Of a DNA stretch of 11,679 nt, positions 6,010 through 11,679 are shown one piece after another. Location of the stretch: positions 1-11,679 of the forward strand of contig JAJZOJ010000007.1 of the NCBI GenBank assembly GCA_021829015.1, in the 5' to 3' direction. Each line of letters begins with the position of its first letter. The first letter of the stretch is position 1. Under the pieces are notes generated by a model. It did not search any database and was not told where the DNA came from. It saw only the letters and a program-made list of their open reading frames with translations. This stretch comes from Microcaldota archaeon (lineage in GTDB: Archaea; Micrarchaeota; Micrarchaeia; Micrarchaeales; Micrarchaeaceae). Both the position numbers and the translations under genes were made by a program.

Positions 6010-7062
6010 ATGGGACTGGTCTCCGACTTGCTTCTGCTGGCATTGCTCGTCATAGTGGTGATAGTCTTCTATCCTAAGATAATCTCGCTCCTCCAGTTCG
6101 CGAAGGACATGCTCTCAAGCAGCAACATAGGCAACAACTTCAACTTCCCGAATTCGACTCCTGCACCGCAGCAACCCAAGGCGGGCCCGTTGGCAAACTA
6201 CACACTTTCACTGATAAACAAGGATAGGAACGCATACGGCCTTGGGAACGTCACGCTCTCTCCAACGCCTTCTGCGCAGCAGCATGCGGACAGCATGCTG
6301 CAGAACGGCTACTTCAGCCACTGGGACATCTACGGGATGAAGCCATACATGAGGTACACGCTTGTAGGAGGCCTAGGGGCAATGCAGGAGAACATAGCAT
6401 ATACCAAGTCTGGCATAAGCGCATGCCTGGGATCCCTGTGCAAGACCTACGGAAACCTCAACGTCTCAAACGCGATAGCGAGCATGGAGTACAGCATGAT
6501 GTACAACGACTCCATATGCTGCAACAACGGCCACAGGGACAACATACTAGACCCGAACCACAACCAGGTATCGATAGGGATAGCATACAACAGCACAACC
6601 GTATACCTCGTAGAGGATTTCGTCAACAATTACATAACGTGGCTCAACGACACCCCTGGAATTACGAAGTCTGACGAGGTGTACCTCGAGGGAAGGATCG
6701 CAAGCGGGTACAACCTATCGACAATAGAGATAAACTACGATGCGCCGGTGCAGAACATGACGGTATCACAGCTTGACAGCACATCAGACTACAGCTACGG
6801 GCCCGCTATTGCCGGAATCGCAAGGAGCCCCTTGTACCATTACCAGTCAGTGCAGACCATAGTCGCAGACAGCTACTACACCAAGGGCAGCGACTTCTTC
6901 GTCGCGTTCAACATGTCGAAGCTGATAAGCGACAACGGCGCTGGCGAATATACCGTATCGGTATGGCTGAACCAGACAGGGCAGGGCCCGGGATTCATCG
7001 GCTCCTCATATACGATATTCATAAACAGCAATGGAACTGTGTACGTCCCGAACAACGTCTGA
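6010..7062 (+). CDS. Membrane-anchored CAP/SCP-domain protein
   Basis: 350 residues. A hydrophobic N-terminal segment (about 5-29) is an uncleaved anchor or signal. A Pro/Asn/Gln-rich linker (about 40-58) precedes a CAP domain (about 60-210) with the family's hallmark positions: His92 (AQQHADSM), His104 in YFSHWD, Glu127 in QENIAY and His175 in NNGHRDNIL, followed by NHNQVSIGIAYN. These residues line the CAP cavity, which can bind a divalent metal or lipid. Four Cys (139, 144, 170, 171) may form disulfides. The remaining part (about 212-350) is beta-rich with several N-glycosylation sequons and is unassigned. In bacteria and archaea CAP proteins are exported, with mostly unknown roles. The gene is monocistronic: a tRNA gene lies upstream and the convergent PadR gene ends 4 bases after its stop. 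Confidence 0.88.
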   Translation: MGLVSDLLLLALLVIVVIVFYPKIISLLQFAKDMLSSSNIGNNFNFPNSTPAPQQPKAGPLANYTLSLINKDRNAYGLGNVTLSPTPSAQQHADSMLQNGYFSHWDIYGMKPYMRYTLVGGLGAMQENIAYTKSGISACLGSLCKTYGNLNVSNAIASMEYSMMYNDSICCNNGHRDNILDPNHNQVSIGIAYNSTTVYLVEDFVNNYITWLNDTPGITKSDEVYLEGRIASGYNLSTIEINYDAPVQNMTVSQLDSTSDYSYGPAIAGIARSPLYHYQSVQTIVADSYYTKGSDFFVAFNMSKLISDNGAGEYTVSVWLNQTGQGPGFIGSSYTIFINSNGTVYVPNNV

Positions 7063-7066
7063 ATAA

Positions 7067-7366
7067 TCAGCCGGATATAATGTCCCCGAAGCACCTTACG
7101 AAATAGCGGGTCGCTGACACAAGCGATTTCCTTCCAGATGGGGTTAGCTCGTAAGTTATCGTCTTGCCATCCCTGCTACCCTTTATCAGGCCGAGCGCGC
7201 TTAGCTCCTTGAGCGCCGGGTAAATGGTGCCGGCCTTCGGCTTTTCTCCCCTTCTCGCCTTTATCTCCTGCGCAAGCCCCTCCCCGCTCATGTGCCTCTT
7301 GGAAAGCAGGAACAGTATCTGGAAGGAGAGAAGCCCCCGCATGTCACATCCGTACTTGCTGCGCAT
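7067..7366 (-). CDS. PadR-family transcriptional repressor
   Basis: 99 residues from the chosen ATG. The winged-helix domain is clear: LSFQILFLLSKRHMSGEGLA, the PKAGTIYPALKELSALGLI recognition region typical of PadR, and the wing KTITYELTPSGRKSL. A short C-terminal helix (SATRYFVRCFGDII) should serve dimerisation. The frame is open upstream to an ATG at 7411, but that would place the start inside the TATA box. TTTAAATATATATG, read leftward at about 7407-7394, predicts transcription starting near 7372-7378, so the ATG at 7366 is near-leaderless and is preferred. PadR proteins usually repress an adjacent divergent gene and themselves; here that is the 53-residue protein gene. The inducing signal cannot be told from sequence. 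Confidence 0.9.
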   Translation of the reverse strand: MRSKYGCDMRGLLSFQILFLLSKRHMSGEGLAQEIKARRGEKPKAGTIYPALKELSALGLIKGSRDGKTITYELTPSGRKSLVSATRYFVRCFGDIISG

Positions 7367-7454
7367 TGTCCCACGTACTAAATATAGGACATCATATATA
7401 TTTAAATACACATGCCCTCATAATAATATAGGACATACGATATGAGGTGAATGA
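7367..7454. promoter_or_regulatory. Divergent promoter with repeated PadR operator-like motif
   Basis: The 12-base word AATATAGGACAT occurs exactly twice in the same orientation, at 7381-7392 and 7425-7436, 44 bases apart, about four helical turns. A reversed half, TGTCC, is at 7367-7371 beside the padR start. A shared A/T-rich core, ATATATATTTAAATA (7394-7408), lies between them and can act as TATA box in both directions. The rightward gene has a second A/T stretch at 7420-7430 and a GGTGA ribosome binding site at 7446-7450. Binding at both repeats would cover both promoters. That PadR binds here is inference from position and repetition. Confidence 0.65.
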
Positions 7455-7616
7455 ATGAACGGAAGATGCGGTTGCGGGTATGGGTACGGATACGAGATAA
7501 GGAACTTCCTCACGAAGGGGGAAAGGCTTGAGATACTGAAGCAATACAAGGAATCCCTGGAGCAGGAGGCAAAGGGGGTCGCGGAAAGGATAAAGGAGCT
7601 GGAGAAGAACAACTGA
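7455..7616 (+). CDS. Small Cys/Gly/Tyr-rich coiled-coil protein, DUF5320-like
   Basis: 53 residues. The N-terminus, MNGRCGCGYGYGYEIRNF, is rich in Gly and Tyr with Cys at 5 and 7. From about residue 20 the chain (LTKGERLEILKQYKESL, then QEAKGVAERIKELEK) is a charged helix with a coiled-coil pattern. Its makeup resembles the short archaeal DUF5320-type proteins that often sit beside PadR regulators; the match is from memory and loose. The start ATG at 7455 follows GAGGTGA by 4 bases, a strong archaeal ribosome binding site; an ATG at 7451 is out of frame. Divergent placement from padR, with repeated motifs between, marks it as the likely regulatory target. Two close Cys suggest metal or redox binding, but the function is unknown. 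Confidence 0.78.
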   Translation: MNGRCGCGYGYGYEIRNFLTKGERLEILKQYKESLEQEAKGVAERIKELEKNN

Positions 7617-7623
7617 GGGCTTC

Positions 7624-7659
7624 CCTCCTCTTTTCCTCTTTTTCTTTTTCGTTTTTTTA
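7624..7659 (+). terminator. Pyrimidine/T-rich terminator
   Basis: A run of T tracts of rising length (TTTT, TTTTT, TTTTT, TTTTTTT) interrupted by C begins 8 bases after the stop of the 53-residue protein gene. Oligo-T tracts of this kind terminate archaeal RNA polymerase. It separates this gene from the protease gene to the right. Confidence 0.7.
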
Positions 7660-7660
7660 C

Positions 7661-7680
7661 GCCATGCCGCATGGTATGGC
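7661..7680. promoter_or_regulatory. Hairpin abutting the TATA box of the presenilin-like gene
   Basis: GCCATGCC and GGTATGGC form an 8-pair stem (one G-T pair) with loop GCAT. It lies between the T-rich terminator and TATAAAA (7681-7687), exactly where a BRE is expected. It could be an operator for the gene on the right or a 3' structure of the gene on the left. TATAAAA is about 30 bases before the TTG start at 7718. Confidence 0.45.
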
Positions 7681-7717
7681 TATAAAACCCTTAATTGCCG
7701 AATAGTACGGTGATTCC

Positions 7718-8701
7718 TTGGCGCTTAGGGTAATAGAGTACAGGCAGCTCCTCCACATCCTAGTAATCTTCATGATAGTGCAGTTCACGGGACTTCTTCT
7801 TGCAACGCAGGTTTTCACCGGCGTCACTGGACAGCAGGCGACCGCAGCCCAGACCGTATCTTCCTCATTCAACGCCATTTTCTACATTGGGTACATAATC
7901 GTGCTCTCCGTTGTGCTGCTGCTGATATTCAAGCTGTACAAGGGGGACAAGCTCTTCCTGCTCCTTGAGGGCGCAGTAGTTGTCATAGCATCCTTCATAT
8001 TCTTCCTAGTCGCGATAGCTTCCCTTACCGGATCCGCATTCGCCGCCCTGTTCGGCAGCGGCGACATGGCTGCAAACATTCTTGCGATAGCATGCGCCCT
8101 CGGGCTCATAATAGCGAAGTACAAGAGGCCATCCCTGAGGAACCTCACCGCGATAATAGCGAGCATAGGCGTGGGGCTGGTGCTTGGAATAAGCTTCAGT
8201 TTCCTCGCCGCATTGATATTCATGGTGCTGCTCGCGGTCTACGATTACATCGCTGTCTTCGTGACAAAGCACATGATAGCGTTAGGGGACATGGCGATAG
8301 CGAAGAACCTCTCCTTCCTGGTAATGGTCAACGAGGTGGAGGCATTCCCCTCATCATCCCTCAGCAGCAGCCAGCTGAAGGAGTACAGGCTGGCAAAGCA
8401 AAAGGATACCCATGGCATAACGAAGGCAGCTGGAAAGGGGATGGTGCCGATGGCGGCAAGGACGGCACTTGGGACCGGGGATTTGGCAATGCCATTGATG
8501 CTGGCCATAGCAGCATTCAAGGTCCAGTTCAGCTTCGTGCTGAGCTTCGTTGTAGTAATTGGAGCGATATTCGGATTGATACTCACGCTGCTTATATTGA
8601 GGAGATACCGCCGCGCCCTTCCGGCGATACCCCCGCTGCTGTTCGGGATACTGGTATCCCTTTCGGCATACTACGGGATAATGTTCCTGCTGCACCCATG
8701 A
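7718..8701 (+). CDS. Presenilin/signal-peptide-peptidase-like intramembrane aspartyl protease
   Basis: 327 residues with about nine hydrophobic segments. The two catalytic motifs are present: YD at 175-176 (LLAVYDYIAVF) and GxGD at 252-255 (LGTGDLAMPL). The third motif, normally PAL, appears as PAIP at 302-305, a conservative Leu to Ile change. A hydrophilic loop (about 210-247) between the catalytic helices fits family A22 proteins. Such enzymes cut single-pass membrane proteins or leftover signal peptides within the membrane; archaeal homologues have been used as structural models of presenilin. The start is TTG with a perfect GGTGAT 3 bases upstream. The gene has its own TATA box at 7681-7687. 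The next gene, another membrane protein, begins 50 bases after the stop with its own promoter. Substrates are unknown. Confidence 0.92.
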   Translation: MALRVIEYRQLLHILVIFMIVQFTGLLLATQVFTGVTGQQATAAQTVSSSFNAIFYIGYIIVLSVVLLLIFKLYKGDKLFLLLEGAVVVIASFIFFLVAIASLTGSAFAALFGSGDMAANILAIACALGLIIAKYKRPSLRNLTAIIASIGVGLVLGISFSFLAALIFMVLLAVYDYIAVFVTKHMIALGDMAIAKNLSFLVMVNEVEAFPSSSLSSSQLKEYRLAKQKDTHGITKAAGKGMVPMAARTALGTGDLAMPLMLAIAAFKVQFSFVLSFVVVIGAIFGLILTLLILRRYRRALPAIPPLLFGILVSLSAYYGIMFLLHP

Positions 8702-8716
8702 GGGCGCGAACGTAGC

Positions 8717-8725
8717 AAATATATT
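8717..8725 (+). promoter_or_regulatory. TATA box deciding the start of the next gene
   Basis: AAATATATT with centre near 8721. Transcription is expected near 8746-8750, downstream of the first possible ATG (8732). The message therefore most likely begins just before the ATG at 8753, making that the start. Confidence 0.55.
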
Positions 8726-8752
8726 CCAGGCATGAGATATGCATACAAGGTC

Positions 8753-9736
8753 ATGCACATGGCAAAAGAGAGCATGAACTACACTGCGGCCCTGCTGCTC
8801 GCAAGCGGAGCCGTCGCCATGCTGTATACGTTCTACTACATGCAAAGGCTCTCCTATTCCAAGGGTGTGTATGACGGAATATCCACGGCGATAAGGGCCT
8901 ACAACCTTACGGGCATAGCCGCCCAGGGCCTCCTGAATTCCGCAACGCAGTCCATAACGCTGTCATTCGCGCTAAGCATATCATATTTCCTTCTACCGTT
9001 CGCAGCGATAATGTTCGCAATGGGCGCGGTATGGCTGTTCTACAGGCAGTACTGGAAGACCGCCGGAATAATATCGGTGGTATCGTCCACGATATTCATA
9101 GTCCTAGTAGCGGCACTGGAATTCAACTTCAACATAGGCCATTTCATAATACCTTATGCCGCGGCATATGCAAGCGGCATAGCCGCATTCACGTGCGGCG
9201 CCTACTCCCTGTTGGGCATCCATAGGAAGGAGCAGAGGAGGGCCCAGCCGATATCGATAAACCCGGATACCCCGTATTCTAACATGGTCATGCTTTCCAG
9301 CAGGCTCATGAAAAGGCTGCAGGGCAATGTGATGATACTGGACATGCACTTCGACGAATTGGGAATGGAGAACCTGCTGAGCCTGCTCAAGAGGGGCCGC
9401 GGAGACTACTCCGGAATAATGCTACTTGCCAAGGGCGAGAGGATAGGGCAGGGGTTCATGAGGCAGTACAGGGATTTCAAGAACGAACTCGACGGCATGG
9501 GGATACCGTTCGAGCTCAGGCTGCTCAACCCGAAGGATGCATCGGAGCAGCACGAGCGCATGATAATAGACGACAATACCGCGTACAAGATACCCCCATT
9601 GAACATAATCAACAGGAAGAGCGAGCACATAGTCGGCATAAGCCACAGGGAGGCAAGCGCCAGGTTCACGAGGCTGTGGGCCGAGGCCAGCAAGCTTGAC
9701 GGCGCCTCTCCAAGGAAAACCCAACAAACTCAATAG
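8753..9736 (+). CDS. Four-helix membrane protein with PLD-like cytoplasmic domain
   Basis: 327 residues from ATG 8753 (334 from ATG 8732, which lies too close to the TATA box). Using the longer numbering, hydrophobic helices are at about 17-37, 76-104, 110-129 and 136-162. A soluble domain follows (about 182-322). It holds strand NVMILDMHF, a helical middle, and the motif HERMIIDD (274-281) followed by IPPLNIINRKSEHIVGI. This H-x-R...D arrangement resembles one half of a phospholipase-D-like (HKD) active site; no second copy is seen, so the protein would need to dimerise or is a non-catalytic relative. The assignment is tentative. The domain should face the cytoplasm given the basic RKEQRR segment after helix 4. 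It stands between two membrane or secreted proteases. No specific function is known to me. Confidence 0.8.
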   Translation: MHMAKESMNYTAALLLASGAVAMLYTFYYMQRLSYSKGVYDGISTAIRAYNLTGIAAQGLLNSATQSITLSFALSISYFLLPFAAIMFAMGAVWLFYRQYWKTAGIISVVSSTIFIVLVAALEFNFNIGHFIIPYAAAYASGIAAFTCGAYSLLGIHRKEQRRAQPISINPDTPYSNMVMLSSRLMKRLQGNVMILDMHFDELGMENLLSLLKRGRGDYSGIMLLAKGERIGQGFMRQYRDFKNELDGMGIPFELRLLNPKDASEQHERMIIDDNTAYKIPPLNIINRKSEHIVGISHREASARFTRLWAEASKLDGASPRKTQQTQ

Positions 9737-9745
9737 TTTTATATA
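9737..9745 (+). promoter_or_regulatory. TATA box of the S16 protease gene
   Basis: TTTTATATA begins directly after the stop codon of the preceding gene. It predicts a transcription start near 9767 and a leader of about 14 bases before the ATG at 9781. No clear ribosome binding site is seen in that leader. Confidence 0.6.
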
Positions 9746-9780
9746 CCTTAAAAACGTTCTATAGTGTTCCACTGATTTGC

Positions 9781-11592
9781 ATGAAAGCACTAGCGCTCAT
9801 TGCGGCGTTGATTGGGATCTTCGCGCTTGCGGCAGTTGCAAGCCCGGCCACGGTCGGCACATCATTCATACATGCACCAGCCGTCATACTTTTCAACAAC
9901 ACAGGAAGCCTCACTAACATAAGCGTCACGATAACGAACGGCAACGGCACCGTAAACGTGATCGGCCCCGCAGTTGTCGGGCAGTCAACCATACAGTCCG
10001 CGCAGACCGCGGCGATGTATGCGTCAACCTACACGCACCACAATGAGAGCCTCTACAACTTCACGTACTCGATCGAGGATGCCGGAGACAACGTCTCTGG
10101 GCCAAGCGCCGGCGCGGCCATGACGATGCTAGCAATCTCCGCGTTCGATGGGAAGCCCCTAAGGCCTGACTTCACGATGACCGGCACCATATCCCCCGAT
10201 GGGGGCATAGGCCCGATAGGCGGGGTATACGACAAGGTCGCAGCCGCGAAGGCCAATGGCATGCGGCTGGTGCTTGTCCCGAAGGTTCCAGGATCAAGCA
10301 CCGAGGACGAGCTGTACCTTCTGGTTCAGACAACATTCGGAATACCACTGGTGCAGGTCGCAAACATATCGCAGGCGGCTCACTTCGCATTCAACGGCAG
10401 CATAAGCGGCCTTGAAAACATGACGGCATACAATTTCTACACCAACTACAGCGTGCAGTCGCTCCCGGAGCCCACGATAGACTGCAGCAGCGAGTGCAAC
10501 TACAGCACATTCAATTCCCTGCTCAATGCGACATTCGTACTTACGAGGTCGGAGATAAGCAGCCTCGGGTCCAACAGCAATTTCTCCTCGGTTGCATCGC
10601 AGCTCGGCATGGTCCTCAACCAGAGCTCAGGGATAGCCGCACGCGGCTACATATACACCGCGGCGGACTTCGCGTTCCTCGATTACCTGAACGCATTCTA
10701 CTTCAACAGCTACCCGAGCACTAGAACCAGCGCCCTGGACAAGATGACCTCGGTGCAGGACTCATGCTCCCTTCTTGCGCCTCCTCCATTGACGAAGCAG
10801 AACTACAACTACGTGATAAACGCGGAATTGAGGCAGGCCTGGGGAACATATACGATAAACCAGTCCATAAGCGCATACAACTCCACGCAGATAGAATCGG
10901 ACCAGATACTCGACGACATGTACTTCACCGCACAGGCCAATGCATGGTGCAAGGCCGCAGCCCTGATATACAATGAATCGTCGCAGCCCGGCAACTACGT
11001 CGCTACGCCGCAGTCCCTGCAGCAGGTCGCGCTCGCAAGGATAGAGAGGGCGCTGCCATTGGGCAGCAGCATGTACCTCAGCACCGCCCAGCAGGCATAC
11101 AAGGCGCAGAACTACCCGCTTGCGATACTGGATGCAGATTATGCGTACGTGCTATTCAATGCACCGCCGCAGAACATGACGGTCAATGAGCTAAACGCAG
11201 CAGCCCAGGCCACCGCGGCCAATTCCACATACGGTGTATGGGCTACGGAGTTCGCCAGGGAATCCCAGTTCTACATCTACGAATCAGGGGCGACGTCAAA
11301 CTCGACCCTTTCCAGGTCATACGCTGTGTCGGCATACACGACCGCGCAGCTGGCCAATGCCCTCAGCAACGACACGCGCCTGATAAGCCGCAGCCTTGTC
11401 CCGGCATCCAACCCGGCGCTTGCGGAGAGCAACGCCAAGCTGGCAAAGAAGCTCAAGAACGCCTACGAGTTCATATATGCGGAGACTACCGCTATTGCTG
11501 TGCTCCTTGCGATAAGCATAATACTTTCACTGCTCATAATAAAGTCCAATGCAAGGCCTAGAAGTAGGCATCACTCAAGAAAAAGAAGGTAA
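9781..11592 (+). CDS. Secreted, C-terminally anchored Lon-type serine protease (S16)
   Basis: 603 residues. An N-terminal signal peptide (about 1-20) leads into an S16 protease domain (about 25-205). The Ser/Lys dyad is visible: Ser109 in GPSAGAAM and Lys152 in GGVYDKVAAAKANG, with the supporting TGTISPDGGIGPIGGV stretch between them. No AAA+ domain is present, unlike true Lon. The large middle region (about 210-555) is largely helical, with four Cys (235, 239, 329, 390) and a TPR-like segment (AQQAYKAQNYPLAILDADYA, 436-455). A membrane helix (about 567-587) and a strongly basic tail (RPRSRHHSRKRR) follow, placing the protease outside the membrane. Many N-x-S/T sequons agree with that. This layout fits the predicted archaeal serine proteases of COG1750. 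Substrates are unknown; quality control of exported proteins is a reasonable inference. Confidence 0.9.
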   Translation: MKALALIAALIGIFALAAVASPATVGTSFIHAPAVILFNNTGSLTNISVTITNGNGTVNVIGPAVVGQSTIQSAQTAAMYASTYTHHNESLYNFTYSIEDAGDNVSGPSAGAAMTMLAISAFDGKPLRPDFTMTGTISPDGGIGPIGGVYDKVAAAKANGMRLVLVPKVPGSSTEDELYLLVQTTFGIPLVQVANISQAAHFAFNGSISGLENMTAYNFYTNYSVQSLPEPTIDCSSECNYSTFNSLLNATFVLTRSEISSLGSNSNFSSVASQLGMVLNQSSGIAARGYIYTAADFAFLDYLNAFYFNSYPSTRTSALDKMTSVQDSCSLLAPPPLTKQNYNYVINAELRQAWGTYTINQSISAYNSTQIESDQILDDMYFTAQANAWCKAAALIYNESSQPGNYVATPQSLQQVALARIERALPLGSSMYLSTAQQAYKAQNYPLAILDADYAYVLFNAPPQNMTVNELNAAAQATAANSTYGVWATEFARESQFYIYESGATSNSTLSRSYAVSAYTTAQLANALSNDTRLISRSLVPASNPALAESNAKLAKKLKNAYEFIYAETTAIAVLLAISIILSLLIIKSNARPRSRHHSRKRR

Positions 11593-11596
11593 TCAA

Positions 11597-11679
11597 ATGG
11601 ACGAAAGAATACTACCGGGAAAGAAATGCGTTTCATGCGGCCACCTTTCGCATGAATACACAGAATTCGACTGCCCGCA
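11597..11679 (+). CDS. Zinc-ribbon protein, N-terminal part (runs off the window)
   Basis: Twenty-seven codons are present. The protein begins MDERILPGKKCVSCGHLSHE and continues YTEFDCP, where the window ends. CVSCG followed after about 12 residues by FDCP is the pattern of the small archaeal zinc-ribbon proteins (COG2888 type, often annotated as RNA-binding), in which a second C-P-x-C-G pair would follow. The gene starts 4 bases after the S16 protease stop; GGTAATC, overlapping that stop, is a near-match to the archaeal ribosome binding site. In several archaea this protein is encoded beside elongation factor aEF-1-beta (from memory), which would be expected to the right. Confidence is good for the zinc-ribbon nature, lower for the exact family. 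Confidence 0.75.
   Translation, partial: MDERILPGKKCVSCGHLSHEYTEFDCP

Noticed and set aside
7367..7411. Longer PadR protein starting at the ATG at 7411
   Set aside because: That start overlaps the A/T-rich TATA core, so it would not be on the transcript; the shorter form matches PadR domain limits.
8092..8715. 207-codon plus-strand frame inside the presenilin-like gene
   Set aside because: It is a shifted frame of a gene with intact catalytic motifs; its product is Arg/Gly/His-rich and lacks any recognisable feature.
1..11679. Mobile elements, CRISPR arrays or prophage genes
   Set aside because: I saw no transposase, integrase, regularly spaced repeats or terminal inverted repeats anywhere in the window.

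Overview
The window reads as a compact archaeal chromosome segment. Evidence: archaeal/eukaryotic-type information proteins (Orc1/Cdc6, RNase P proteins Pop5 and Rpp30, proteasome alpha, SBDS, exosome Rrp4, aIF2-beta, aIF1A), an archaeal-type SRP RNA, a tRNA gene without encoded CCA, TATA boxes about 25 bases before starts, GGTGA-type ribosome binding sites, frequent TTG starts and heavy AGG/ATA codon use. Small gene sizes, short spacers and several near-leaderless genes suggest a reduced genome, possibly a Micrarchaeota/DPANN-like lineage; that placement is inference.

Left part (1-3811, minus strand). Two transcription units read leftward. The first is cdc6/orc1, rpp30, pop5, tightly packed. 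The second, with its own TATA box, is psmA, SBDS, rrp4 (rrp4 runs off the window). Except for cdc6, this is the conserved archaeal exosome-proteasome superoperon, linking RNA processing, ribosome maturation and protein turnover. The 138-base spacer between cdc6 and the rightward genes is a candidate place for a replication origin, though no clear origin boxes are visible.

Middle (3950-5939). Rightward genes are a leaderless 49-residue small protein, aIF2-beta and aIF1A, closed by a hairpin. A convergent leftward gene encodes a two-helix membrane protein with Cys/His clusters and a SHOCT-like tail. Then follow an SRP RNA gene (helix 8 recognisable, with an unusually short tip) and tRNA-Ser(GCT).

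Right part (6010-11679). This is an envelope-oriented region: an anchored CAP-domain protein, a PadR repressor divergent from a 53-residue Cys/Gly/Tyr-rich coiled-coil protein with repeated operator-like motifs between them, a presenilin-type intramembrane aspartyl protease, a four-helix membrane protein with a PLD-like cytoplasmic domain, and a secreted, C-terminally anchored Lon-type (S16) protease. The window ends inside a zinc-ribbon protein gene. No mobile elements, CRISPR arrays or prophage signs were seen.
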